Shown here piece after piece: positions 1-6,440 of a stretch of 13,764 nucleotides of DNA (positions are counted from its first letter, which is position 1; the number at the start of each line of letters is the position of its first letter). A program made the position numbers and the translations under genes. The notes below the pieces were generated by a model. The model saw only the letters and a program-made list of their open reading frames with translations. It searched no databases and was not told where the DNA came from. Origin of the DNA: Chloroflexota bacterium (lineage in GTDB: Bacteria; Chloroflexota; Limnocylindria; Limnocylindrales; CSP1-4); assembly GCA_005880805.1 (NCBI GenBank), contig VBFZ01000104.1:272-14035 (forward strand). The letters run 5' to 3'.

Positions 1-1054
1 GCTCGCCGTTGACCGGGTTGATCGCCTCCGCGCCGATCGGCACCCCGGTCTTCTCGCGCTCGGTCGACAGGCGCTCGATCTCGGTCTCCCGGCGGGTCTG
101 GTAGACGTAGGCGTCGACGTCGGCCTTGCGGTCGGGCGCGGTCAGCTTCTCGACAAGCGGATGCTCGGGCGCCAGGACCATGAAGGTCGCCCCGAACAGC
201 GTGTCCGGCCTTGTCGTGAAGACGCGGATCTCGTCACCGCCCGGTTGGTGGTCGTCGGGCGCGACCGCGAAGACGACCTCGGCGCCCTCCGAGCGGCCGA
301 TCCAGTTCGTCTGCATCAGGCGGATCGGCTCGGGCCAGTCGATCTGGCTGAAGTCCAGCAGCTCGTCGGCGTAGCTCGTCAGCCGCAGGAACCACTGCTC
401 CAGGTCACGCTTGATGACCGGCGTCCCGCACCGCCAGCAGACGCGGTTGGCGCCCTCGACCTGTTCGCGCGCCAGCACGACCTGGTCCTTCGGGCACCAG
501 TCGACGGGCGCCATCGCGCGGTAGGCCAGCCCGGCCTCGAGGAACTTCAGGAACAGCCACTGGTTCCAGCGGTAGTACTCGGGATCGCAGGTGATGACCT
601 CGGCATCCCAGTCGAAGGTCGCGCCCATCGTCTTGAACTGGCGCGTCTCCTTCTCGATATTGCGCATCGTCCACTCACGGGGATGGACGCCGGAGCTGAT
701 CGCGGCGTTCTCGGCGGGCAGGCCGAACGCGTCGAAGCCGATCGGCAGGAAGACGTTGTCGCCGTGCATGCGCCGGAAGCGGCCGTAGGCGTCCGTCGGC
801 GTGACGATGTACCAGTGACCGATATGCAGGTCGCCCGACGGGTAGGGATACATCGTCAGCAGGTAGAACTTGCGCCGCGACGCGTCGTGCAGGTCGGTCC
901 GGTGGAGGCCAATCTCCTCCCACTTCGCCTGCCAGCGGGGCTCGATTTCCGGCGGGTCGTAGCGATCGATGCGGTCGCGCTCGCGGCGTGCCCTGGCCGG
1001 GCCTGTCGCCGCGGTCGTTTCGGGCGCCGTCTGCTGCTCTCTCGTCGTGGTCAT
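1..1054 (-). CDS. leuS: Leucyl-tRNA synthetase, N-terminal part (runs off the left edge)
   Basis: Class I aminoacyl-tRNA synthetase that charges tRNA-Leu with leucine in the cytoplasm. The 351 visible codons cover the start of the Rossmann catalytic domain, with the HIGH signature at residues 77-80 inside MYPYPSGDLHIGHW. A Zn-ribbon-like insert has cysteines at 187, 206 and 209. The CP1 editing domain begins with TTRPDTLFG at 280-288, the threonine-rich editing motif. The KMSKS loop and anticodon-binding domain lie beyond the window. The ATG at 1054-1052 is the first start after an in-frame TAG (1075-1073) and follows an AGAGG site about 6 nt upstream. It gives a charged N-terminal extension of roughly 27 residues before the usual family start. 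The gene lies just downstream of tRNA-Ala on the same strand. Confidence 0.97.
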   Translation of the reverse strand, partial: MTTTREQQTAPETTAATGPARARRERDRIDRYDPPEIEPRWQAKWEEIGLHRTDLHDASRRKFYLLTMYPYPSGDLHIGHWYIVTPTDAYGRFRRMHGDNVFLPIGFDAFGLPAENAAISSGVHPREWTMRNIEKETRQFKTMGATFDWDAEVITCDPEYYRWNQWLFLKFLEAGLAYRAMAPVDWCPKDQVVLAREQVEGANRVCWRCGTPVIKRDLEQWFLRLTSYADELLDFSQIDWPEPIRLMQTNWIGRSEGAEVVFAVAPDDHQPGGDEIRVFTTRPDTLFGATFMVLAPEHPLVEKLTAPDRKADVDAYVYQTRRETEIERLSTEREKTGVPIGAEAINPVNGE

Positions 1055-1073
1055 CGACCGCCTCTGCCGCCTC

Positions 1074-1108
1074 TAGAAACCGAACCCCCCGCCGGCCCGG
1101 TGGGGGGT
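1074..1108 (-). terminator. GC-rich hairpin between tRNA-Ala and leuS (terminator or attenuator)
   Basis: On the minus strand ACCCCCC (1108-1102) pairs with GGGGGGT (1090-1084), a perfect 7-bp arm. An inner CCG/CGG stem closes a three-base loop. The sequence after the hairpin, TCGGTTTCT, is only moderately U-rich. The stem starts on the final A of the encoded CCA, so it abuts the mature tRNA 3' end. The hairpin is certain; termination, and partial readthrough into leuS, are inferred. Confidence 0.5.
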
Positions 1109-1183
1109 GGTGGAGCTACGGGGACTCGAACCCCGGACCTTCTGAATGCCATTCAGACGCTCTTCCAGCTGAGCTATAGCCCC
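1108..1183 (-). tRNA. tRNA-Ala, anticodon GGC
   Basis: The minus strand folds as a complete 76-nt cloverleaf including an encoded CCA. The acceptor is GGGGCTA (1183-1177) with TAGCTCC (1118-1112). The D stem is GCTC/GAGC. The anticodon stem TCTGA/TCAGA has loop ATGGCAT, giving anticodon GGC, which reads GCC and GCU alanine codons. The T arm is CGGGG TTCGAGT CCCCG. The acceptor carries the G3-U70 wobble pair, the identity element for alanyl-tRNA synthetase, and the discriminator base is A. CCA occupies 1110-1108. leuS starts 53 nt downstream. Confidence 0.97.
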
Positions 1184-1547
1184 ATCCGATTCGTGCTCAA
1201 TTGGAGCTTCTGCCTGCTCGTCGGGGCATTCTACCCGCTCGGACGAAGCGGGCACAGCGCTCGCAGAGGGAAATAGCTCCTCACAGCTTCTGACTGCCAC
1301 GGGTCGGCCTCGCCACCCCCGGCATGGCCATCGAGCTTCGGTCGCGCTGACATCTTCCCCCGGCGCGGCTTGCGATAAGTCCGCGACGGTTCTCCGGGAA
1401 GCGCAGGGAGGGATGTGTCGGTACCTTATCGGTTATCCCAACTGCGACCTTGCCCGCGATCCCATTGACTCCCGGCGTAGGTGGCCGCGACGATTGCCGA
1501 GTGACGCGCGACGCTGACGTCGATCTGCAGCCGATCAGGCAGGAGGA
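1184..1547. other. Intergenic region between divergent tRNA-Ala/leuS and the debranching-enzyme gene
   Basis: About 364 bases with no convincing gene. The tRNA-proximal end holds the candidate minus-strand -10 and an inverted repeat. The middle has a doubled TTATC (CTTATCGGTTATCC, about 1425-1439) and a GATAAG at about 1371. I see no strong promoter for the plus-strand gene. An open frame on the minus strand through this region is antisense to the debranching gene and has no protein-like character. Confidence 0.5.
1228..1233 (-). promoter_or_regulatory. Candidate -10 element for tRNA-Ala (and perhaps leuS)
   Basis: On the minus strand TAGAAT lies about 44 nt upstream of the tRNA 5' end, which would give a short 5' leader of about 37 nt. 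The -35 region (TGTGCC at 17-nt spacing) is weak. The spacer holds an inverted repeat, CCCGCT-N7-AGCGGG (1234-1252). This is a sequence match only. Confidence 0.35.
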
Positions 1548-3293
1548 GTGACCCTTCCTGTCCAGGTTGGGCCCGCCACCATCACGATCAACCGCGATGA
1601 CCGCGTGGTCATCTGCCAGGCAGATGGCCGGATCGAGGCGGATGGCGACGAGGGCTTCTTCGCCCGGGACACACGATTCATCTCCGGTTACGGACTGTGG
1701 ATCAATGGGCGAACGCCGGTTCTCCTGAACTCCTCGCCCGTCCAGTTCTTCTCGGCGCGATTCGAGTTCACCAACGGTGTCTCCATCGACGAGGCCGGCT
1801 CCATCGAGCCGCATTCGATCGCGATCCGCCTCGACCGGAGCCTCGGCGGCGGCGTCCATGAGGATCTCGACATCGTCAACTACGGCCGGCGCGCAGTGCG
1901 CCTGACGATCGAGATTGCGATCGAGTCGGACTTCGCCGACATCTTCGACGTCAAGCGGCATGCGATCGTGCGCCGGGGCGACCTGAATAGCCGCTGGTTC
2001 CGGTCACGTCGGGAGCTTCGTACCGCCTACAACAACCGCGACTTCCATCGCGAGCTCGTGGTCAGGGTGGAGCGGGCCGATTCCCCGCCTCAGTTCGCGA
2101 ATGGCCGTCTGGTGTTCGTCGCGACGATTCCCGCGAAGGGCGCGTGGCACACCTGCGTCAAGTGGCTGCCGATCACGAGCAGCGGGCGCCGGCCCACCAC
2201 GCTCGAGTGCAATGCCGTTGCGGATGCCCCGGTCGACATCGGGGCGGCCCGGCTGCCAAGGGTGAGCATCGACACCCCCAACGAAACCGTTCGGCACGCC
2301 TGGGCGCAGGCGGCCAGGGACATGGAGGCACTCCGCCTGGAAGACCCAACGTTCGAGCGGGGGGTCTTCATCCCGGCCGGCGGCGTTCCCTGGTTCATGA
2401 CGCTGTTCGGTCGCGACGCCCTCATCGTGTCGATGCAGGGCATCACCGGCTACCCCGAATTCGCCGCGGGGGCCCTTCGGCGGCTGGCCGGGCTGCAGGC
2501 CACGGAGGACGACCCGGAACGGGACATGGAGCCAGGCAAGATCCCTCACGAGGTCCGTCACGGCGAGTTGGCCCAGCTCGGGATCCTTCCGTACACGCCC
2601 TACTACGGCACCCACGACGCGACGAGCCTGTACGTCATCGTGCTGTCCTACCTGTACCAGTGGCGCGGCGACAAGTCGATCCTCGCGCGCTACCTGCCAA
2701 ACGTCGAGGCGGGCATGGCCTGGCTCGACCGGTATGGCGACATCGATCACGATGGTTTTCAGGAATATCGGACGCGCTCGAGTCATGGCCACTACAACCA
2801 GGGCTGGAAGGACGCCTGGGACGCCATCCCGGAGGCCGATGGCTCGGTCGCGGGGGTCCCGCTTGCCTTGTGCGAGCTCCAGGGCTACGCGTATGACGCC
2901 AAGCTGCGGCTCGCCGCCATCTACGACGTGCTCGATCGGCCAGAGGATGCCGAGCGATTGCGGCACGAAGCCAACGCGCTGTACGAGCGTTTCAACGACG
3001 CCTTCTGGTGGGAGAGCGAAGGTACGTACTACCTCGGGCTGAACGGAAAGAAGCGACCCATTCAGACCGTTGCCTCAAATGCCGGGCACTGCCTGTCGAA
3101 CGGGATCGCCCGAGCGGGCCGAGCGGGTTGTCCGCCGATTGCTGGCCGACGACATGTGGTCGGGTTGGGGAATCCGGACACTCTCCTCGGAGCACGTCGC
3201 TTACAACCCGTTCAGCTATCACACGGGCACCGTCTGGCCTCACGACAACGCGATGATTGCGGGCGGGTTCCGGCGCTACGGGTTCGAGGCTGA
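1548..3293 (+). CDS. Amylo-alpha-1,6-glucosidase / glycogen debranching-type protein, N-terminal part of a frameshifted gene
   Basis: The N-terminal ~210 residues resemble the beta-rich domain found before bacterial debranching-type glucosidases (GDE_N_bis), with the typical GFFARDTRFISGY and LNSSPVQFF segments. From about residue 225 an (alpha/alpha)6-barrel glucosidase domain follows, with LFGRDAL (286-292), GKIPHEVRHGEL, YYGTHDATSL and WKDAWDA (from W420). Homology stops around residue 519 (about 3105) at SNAGHCLSNGIA. The family sequence then resumes in another frame (see 3070-3720), and this frame runs on as meaningless sequence to 3293. The predicted role is hydrolysis of alpha-1,6 branches or related glucosidic bonds in alpha-glucans. 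The GTG start follows an in-frame TGA at 1515. AGGAGG (1541-1546) sits only one base before it, an unusually short spacing, but the next in-frame start (GTG 1605) would cut into the domain. Confidence 0.85.
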   Translation: MTLPVQVGPATITINRDDRVVICQADGRIEADGDEGFFARDTRFISGYGLWINGRTPVLLNSSPVQFFSARFEFTNGVSIDEAGSIEPHSIAIRLDRSLGGGVHEDLDIVNYGRRAVRLTIEIAIESDFADIFDVKRHAIVRRGDLNSRWFRSRRELRTAYNNRDFHRELVVRVERADSPPQFANGRLVFVATIPAKGAWHTCVKWLPITSSGRRPTTLECNAVADAPVDIGAARLPRVSIDTPNETVRHAWAQAARDMEALRLEDPTFERGVFIPAGGVPWFMTLFGRDALIVSMQGITGYPEFAAGALRRLAGLQATEDDPERDMEPGKIPHEVRHGELAQLGILPYTPYYGTHDATSLYVIVLSYLYQWRGDKSILARYLPNVEAGMAWLDRYGDIDHDGFQEYRTRSSHGHYNQGWKDAWDAIPEADGSVAGVPLALCELQGYAYDAKLRLAAIYDVLDRPEDAERLRHEANALYERFNDAFWWESEGTYYLGLNGKKRPIQTVASNAGHCLSNGIARAGRAGCPPIAGRRHVVGLGNPDTLLGARRLQPVQLSHGHRLASRQRDDCGRVPALRVRG

Positions 3294-3720
3294 GGCGGCC
3301 CAGGTTGCGAAGGGAATGTTCGACACCGCCGAGCGGTTCGTGGCGTATCGGCTGCCGGAGCTCTTCGCGGGACTGCCTCGGGCCCCCGGCAGCTTCCCGG
3401 TCCAGTACCTGGGGGCGAACGTGCCCCAGGCGTGGGCGGCGAGCGCGATCTTTCGTCTGGTCGCGATCCTGTGCGGGATGCACGCCTCCTCGAACGCCTC
3501 CGGCTCGACGCTCTATGTCAACCCTGCGCTGCCGGACTGGCTGCCCGAACTGACGATCGACAACCTGCGAGCAGGGACCGGCTCGCTCTCCCTGCGGTTC
3601 CACGGTACCCAGGTGGAGATCCTGTCAAACACCAGCGGATTCGACGTCGCGCACGGACCGGCGCCCCGGCCGGCTGCCCCGGCTTTCTCACCCCCCAGGC
3701 GACACCGACGTCGACGCTGA
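3070..3720 (+). CDS. Amylo-alpha-1,6-glucosidase / debranching-type protein, C-terminal part after the frameshift
   Basis: This frame continues the glucosidase domain where the preceding frame loses it. It begins with SPERAERVVRRLL at 3106, then MWSGWGIRTLSS, YNPFSYHTGTVWPHDN and LPELFAGLPR, all typical of the C-terminal half of the (alpha/alpha)6 barrel. The nominal TTG start at 3070 is unlikely to be used, because residues before about 3106 are not family-like. Joined, the two parts make roughly 720 residues, the expected size of the intact enzyme. The switch needs a net +1 frame change: one inserted base, or a deletion of 2 or 5 bases. The last ~20 residues are Pro/Arg-rich and are probably not conserved. 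Confidence 0.8.
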   Translation: MPQMPGTACRTGSPERAERVVRRLLADDMWSGWGIRTLSSEHVAYNPFSYHTGTVWPHDNAMIAGGFRRYGFEAEAAQVAKGMFDTAERFVAYRLPELFAGLPRAPGSFPVQYLGANVPQAWAASAIFRLVAILCGMHASSNASGSTLYVNPALPDWLPELTIDNLRAGTGSLSLRFHGTQVEILSNTSGFDVAHGPAPRPAAPAFSPPRRHRRRR

Positions 3721-3830
3721 AGGCAGAGCGATGGACTGCCGCGATTCCGCTCGAGTGCCCAACCCGGGCGTGCACAACGCACACGAGATCCTGGAGAAAG
3801 GAACCCCGGGGTCGCTTTATTGTTCGGATC

Positions 3831-4544
3831 GTGAACGATCCACACGTCGCCAGCCTCGTCTACCGCTTCGCGTCAACAAACGACCTCGACCGGTTCACGA
3901 TGGCCGTGCCGCTCGACGCGACGATCGATGGCTTCGACGTCCACCTTGCGGATGGCCTCCTGACTGCCACGCCACACGACCACTTCGCATCCGCGGATGA
4001 CGCCCGGGAGATCCTGGAACCGCAGCTCTGGCACGCGATCCGCTTCGTGTTCGAGAATGCTCAAGCGATTGACCGATCGCTGGGACCTAGCGTCGGAGTC
4101 TCCCCAACGGCGGCGCACGGCCGGCTCGCTGCGTTCGAAGCGGCTGTGATGCGAGACAACCCCACCTACCCGCCACCAGCGACGGGCTTCCGGACCGATC
4201 CGGTCCTCGATGCCATCCTCGGGCGGCTGGAGGATCTCGATCAGCGGCGAACCACATTGACGGATGCTGCGTATTGGGTGCTCACGAAGGTCGAGAATGA
4301 GTTCGGTCGCGGGGCAGCGAAGGGTGGTGCGCGCAAGCAGGCCGCGAGCGTCCTGGGCATCGACGAGGCCATTCTGGGAAATCTCGGTCGACTCGCGAGT
4401 CAGAACGACCCCGAGATCGGACGGAAGGCCAAAGGGGCGGTCACGCCGTTCACCGGCAACGAGCGTGCCTGGATGCGCGCGGCGATCGTATTGATCGCGC
4501 GGCGGATTGGGGAACGAAATGCGAGCCGGCAACCGAGACGATGA
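3831..4544 (+). CDS. Conserved-looking hypothetical protein, 237 residues
   Basis: I do not recognise the function. The N-terminal ~90 residues are a mixed region without membrane segments (LVYRFASTNDLDRFTMAVPL). The C-terminal ~120 residues are helical and look like a compact domain: YPPPATGFRTDPVLDAIL, then LTDAAYWVLTKVENEFG, GARKQAASVLGID, LGRLASQNDPEIGRKAKGA and NERAWMRAAIVLIARRI. The coding frame is clear from its regular protein character. GTG 3831 is chosen because it falls where the protein character begins. GAAAGGA (3795-3801) is too far upstream to set it firmly, and ATT 3819 or ATG 3900 are alternatives. The same frame is open upstream into the end of the debranching gene, but that part is a shadow. 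The gene ends in tandem TGA TGA. It could be co-transcribed with the debranching gene (110-base gap). Confidence 0.6.
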   Translation: MNDPHVASLVYRFASTNDLDRFTMAVPLDATIDGFDVHLADGLLTATPHDHFASADDAREILEPQLWHAIRFVFENAQAIDRSLGPSVGVSPTAAHGRLAAFEAAVMRDNPTYPPPATGFRTDPVLDAILGRLEDLDQRRTTLTDAAYWVLTKVENEFGRGAAKGGARKQAASVLGIDEAILGNLGRLASQNDPEIGRKAKGAVTPFTGNERAWMRAAIVLIARRIGERNASRQPRR

Positions 4545-4670
4545 TGATGTTGGGCCGGCTATTTGCTGGAACCCGGCAACGAAAGCGCCGCCGTCGAGTT
4601 CTGGAGCGACGTTGCGGCGAAAGCCCTGGCGGCCGCAGACCACCTCTGAGATGGACTGCGATCGATAGGT

Positions 4671-5036
4671 TCAGGTCGCGCCGCTGGAGCCCCGGGTCAA
4701 TCGCCGGCGGGCGCGGTACCAGGCGAGGTACTCGAGGAGCTCGTCGCGTTCGTCGTCGGTGAGATCTGCGAAGAGCGCCGCAGAGACGGTATCGATGGTC
4801 GTTGCGTTCGATTCGCCGGGCACGCGATAGCCACTGAGGCGCATTAGCTCGGCATAGGGCACCGCCAGGGCCTCGCTCAGTTGGTGGAGGACATGCGGCG
4901 AGGGCTTCTTGACCGCGTCGTTCTCGAGCTTGCTCAGGTAGGCCGCGGAGATGCCGGCCGCCCGCGCTGCGTCCATGCCCGACATCTCACGCACCTCGCG
5001 CGCCTGCCTGAGCATCACCCCGAATGATGGTGCCAT
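4671..5036 (-). CDS. XRE-family helix-turn-helix transcriptional regulator
   Basis: A 121-residue DNA-binding protein. The XRE/HTH_3 domain spans roughly residues 5-67: FGVMLRQAREVREMSGMDAA forms helices 1-2, AGISAAYLSKLEND holds the recognition helix, and PSPHVLHQLSEALAVPYAEL completes the five-helix fold. A short acidic helix follows (LTDDERDELLEYLAWYRARRR), a common tail in small XRE regulators that may serve dimerisation. The ATG at 5036-5034 has GGAG four bases upstream. The gene is divergent from the membrane-protein gene at 5197. Its own promoter region carries two identical 10-bp repeats, so autoregulation and control of the neighbour are likely, though inferred. Confidence 0.9.
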   Translation of the reverse strand: MAPSFGVMLRQAREVREMSGMDAARAAGISAAYLSKLENDAVKKPSPHVLHQLSEALAVPYAELMRLSGYRVPGESNATTIDTVSAALFADLTDDERDELLEYLAWYRARRRLTRGSSGAT

Positions 5037-5048
5037 GACGCTCCGGTT

Positions 5049-5077
5049 CTACAGTTGATGTTTGAAACTACAGTTGA
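5049..5077. promoter_or_regulatory. Direct repeats CTACAGTTGA x2, candidate XRE operator
   Basis: CTACAGTTGA occurs exactly at 5049-5058 and again at 5068-5077, 19 bp apart and close to two helical turns. Between them lies the short palindrome GTTTGAAAC (5060-5068). The second copy overlaps both the candidate extended -10 of the XRE gene and a plus-strand TTGACA. A bound regulator could therefore block both divergent promoters. The repeats are exact; their use as an operator is inferred. Confidence 0.55.
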
Positions 5078-5102
5078 CAATACCACCCTCGCGTGGTTCA
5101 CT
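5074..5102 (+). promoter_or_regulatory. Candidate promoter for the membrane-protein gene
   Basis: A perfect -35 hexamer TTGACA (5074-5079) is followed after 17 bases by TTCACT (5097-5102), a weak -10. An inverted repeat CACTGC-N6-GCAGTG (5099-5116) overlaps the -10 and the expected start site, and could be a second operator or a 5' UTR hairpin. Confidence 0.35.
5077..5085 (-). promoter_or_regulatory. Candidate extended -10 promoter of the XRE regulator gene
   Basis: The minus strand reads TGG TATTGT, a TGn-extended -10. It predicts transcription starting near 5070 and a 5' leader of roughly 34 nt that contains the start-proximal copy of CTACAGTTGA, with GGAG and ATG following. Sequence match only. 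Confidence 0.4.
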
Positions 5103-5196
5103 GCAAGCAGGCAGTGGCCGGAGTCGCCGCACGGTGGTCTTTAAGGACCCCGTATCGCAAGTGACGTCGCCCGAACGCTCGCCGAGCGAAAGGTCG

Positions 5197-5847
5197 ATGC
5201 GGTTGTCTCTTCTCCAGCTGGTACTTCTCGCCATCGCCGCCATGTTGGGGCTCGCGTCATTGCGGACGGCTCGCGTGCATTTCGGCCGGTCGCCGCACCC
5301 GGAGAGCAGGCTCCTCTTCGTTCTGGCCTTCCTCTTCCTGCCGCCGATCGTGATCGGCGCGGTTGCCCAACCCGCGACGGACCAGCTTCGCGGCGTCGCC
5401 TGGGTCCCTCTCTACGGCGTCATCCTGGCGGCTCTCACGATCCTGATGTGGGTTGCGGCGCTCGTTGCCGGGGTCGTTGCCCCGGGCCGGTCACGCCCGC
5501 TGCTGCTCCTTGCGCTGATTGGGAGCGAGGGCGATCCAGAAGAAGTCCTGTTCGACCCACCCATGACGGTCAAGCTGGCCGAGAGCGCGGCACGCGTGGA
5601 CAGGGCAAACGCCGTCTTTCCGAGGGGCTCGGATTTCCCGGCGCAGATCAATCGCGCCGGCTTCCGCGACGCCTGGGACGCGCTCGACGCGGCAACTGGG
5701 ACGCTCGAGGGTCGGATCCTGGACGATCGCGGGTTGGGCTTGGCCGTCGCTTCTGGAGCCACGGCCATCGCAACGGACGCTCGCAGCCGCCTTGACACAC
5801 TCCGCCGCCTCGCACTCGACAACGGCCAGGTTTGGGCCGCACGTTGA
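5197..5847 (+). CDS. Small membrane protein of unknown function with a soluble C-terminal domain
   Basis: 216 residues. Three hydrophobic segments fit transmembrane helices at about 4-22 (LLQLVLLAIAAMLGLASL), 39-57 (LLFVLAFLFLPPIVIGAVA) and 70-95 (ending ALVAGVVAP). A further short hydrophobic stretch lies at 100-109 (RPLLLLALIG). The remaining ~105 residues are soluble, Ala- and Arg/Asp-rich, with no family motif that I recognise. ATG 5197 is chosen because GAAAGG lies a few bases upstream and the first helix begins right after it. An in-frame GTG at 5161 or ATG at 5062 would add a polar leader. It is divergent from the XRE regulator and shares its repeat-bearing control region, so it may be that regulator's target. 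Confidence 0.6.
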   Translation: MRLSLLQLVLLAIAAMLGLASLRTARVHFGRSPHPESRLLFVLAFLFLPPIVIGAVAQPATDQLRGVAWVPLYGVILAALTILMWVAALVAGVVAPGRSRPLLLLALIGSEGDPEEVLFDPPMTVKLAESAARVDRANAVFPRGSDFPAQINRAGFRDAWDALDAATGTLEGRILDDRGLGLAVASGATAIATDARSRLDTLRRLALDNGQVWAAR

Positions 5848-6075
5848 CTCGAGCTGTCGCACTCCGACCAGTCGTCTACACAGTTCGCAGTAGTCGGGCC
5901 GCTCGCCCTGGCTATCACCTGCGTTTGCGCGCCTCGCAGATGACCGGCGAGCCGGCCGCTCCCGCCTGGGTGCATCGCATGCACGCGGACGGGCTGCCGG
6001 TGAGTGAGCTTTCTTCCCAAGCACCGCTCCAGACGGATAGCCAGCGGTTCAACGATCGCTGGAATCGAGTTCTCG

Positions 6076-6303
6076 ATGGCTACTGAGAGCAGCATGCGTG
6101 AGGCGGGTGCGCGCGAGTTCGGGACCTGGCTCGAGGCCGGGGGTCGGCCACGAAAGGAATTGTCCCAAGCCGGCTTTTCGCGAGATGGCGGCATCTGGGG
6201 TGGTCCGACCGAAGGAGCGTGGACGAAACGGCTACTCCGCGGGGCTCCTCCGCCGCAAGAGTCGACTCGAGTTGGCCTTGGCGCTCTCGTCGCCCACGGC
6301 TAG
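6076..6303 (+). pseudogene. Possible remnant of an XRE/HTH regulator gene
   Basis: The frame starting at ATG 6076 encodes MATESSMREAGAREFGTWLE, then RKELSQAGFSRDGGI. This is reminiscent of XRE helices 1-3 (FGxxL...LSQxxxSRxxGI). The following residues (GGPTEGAWTK onward) lose this character. The start overlaps the stop of a short upstream frame (5832-6086) by 11 bases. There is no clear Shine-Dalgarno site. It may be a decayed or frameshifted regulator, or a chance match. Confidence 0.2.
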
Positions 6304-6306
6304 GAA

Positions 6307-6336
6307 GTGGACATCTCAACTGGCCCGGTGGACATC
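6307..6336. repeat. 9-bp direct repeat GTGGACATC, 21 bp apart, upstream of groES
   Basis: GTGGACATC is present at 6307-6315 and 6328-6336, phased by exactly two helical turns and about 105-135 bases before the groES start. Each copy contains TGGACA, one mismatch from a -35 consensus, but no good -10 follows either. It could be a regulator site or chance. Confidence 0.35.
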
Positions 6337-6440
6337 GCGAAGTAGCTCAGGACCGGCGCAAACCCAGGCGGGGCGACCGGCCGACACACGCCACAGGCGG
6401 TCCGCCCGTGTCCGCGACAAACGACCTTAGGAGGAAATCC

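Larger units (their letters stand above)
5848..6440. other. Poorly coding stretch between the membrane-protein gene and groES
   Basis: About 590 bases without a confident gene. Short open frames overlap here. One (5832-6086) ends in RFNDRWNRVLDGY, and another (6076-6303) begins with an XRE-like segment. Neither has a clear ribosome binding site or stays protein-like throughout. This could be decayed coding sequence or sequence with indels. The groES-proximal part carries a 9-bp direct repeat at 6307-6315 and 6328-6336. I see no CIRCE or HAIR element before groES. Confidence 0.4.

Noticed and set aside
161..1276. Long plus-strand open frame across leuS and tRNA-Ala
   Set aside because: It runs through a complete tRNA gene and is antisense to unmistakable leucyl-tRNA synthetase; it is a high-GC shadow.
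3432..3830. Upstream extension of the unknown protein's frame over the end of the debranching gene
   Set aside because: The overlapping part is out of frame with well-conserved debranching sequence and has no protein-like character, so the real start is near 3831.
6339..6365. GTAGCTCAGG, like a tRNA D-arm, upstream of groES
   Set aside because: No T-arm (GTTCRANYC), no matching acceptor arms and no anticodon stem at the right distance.
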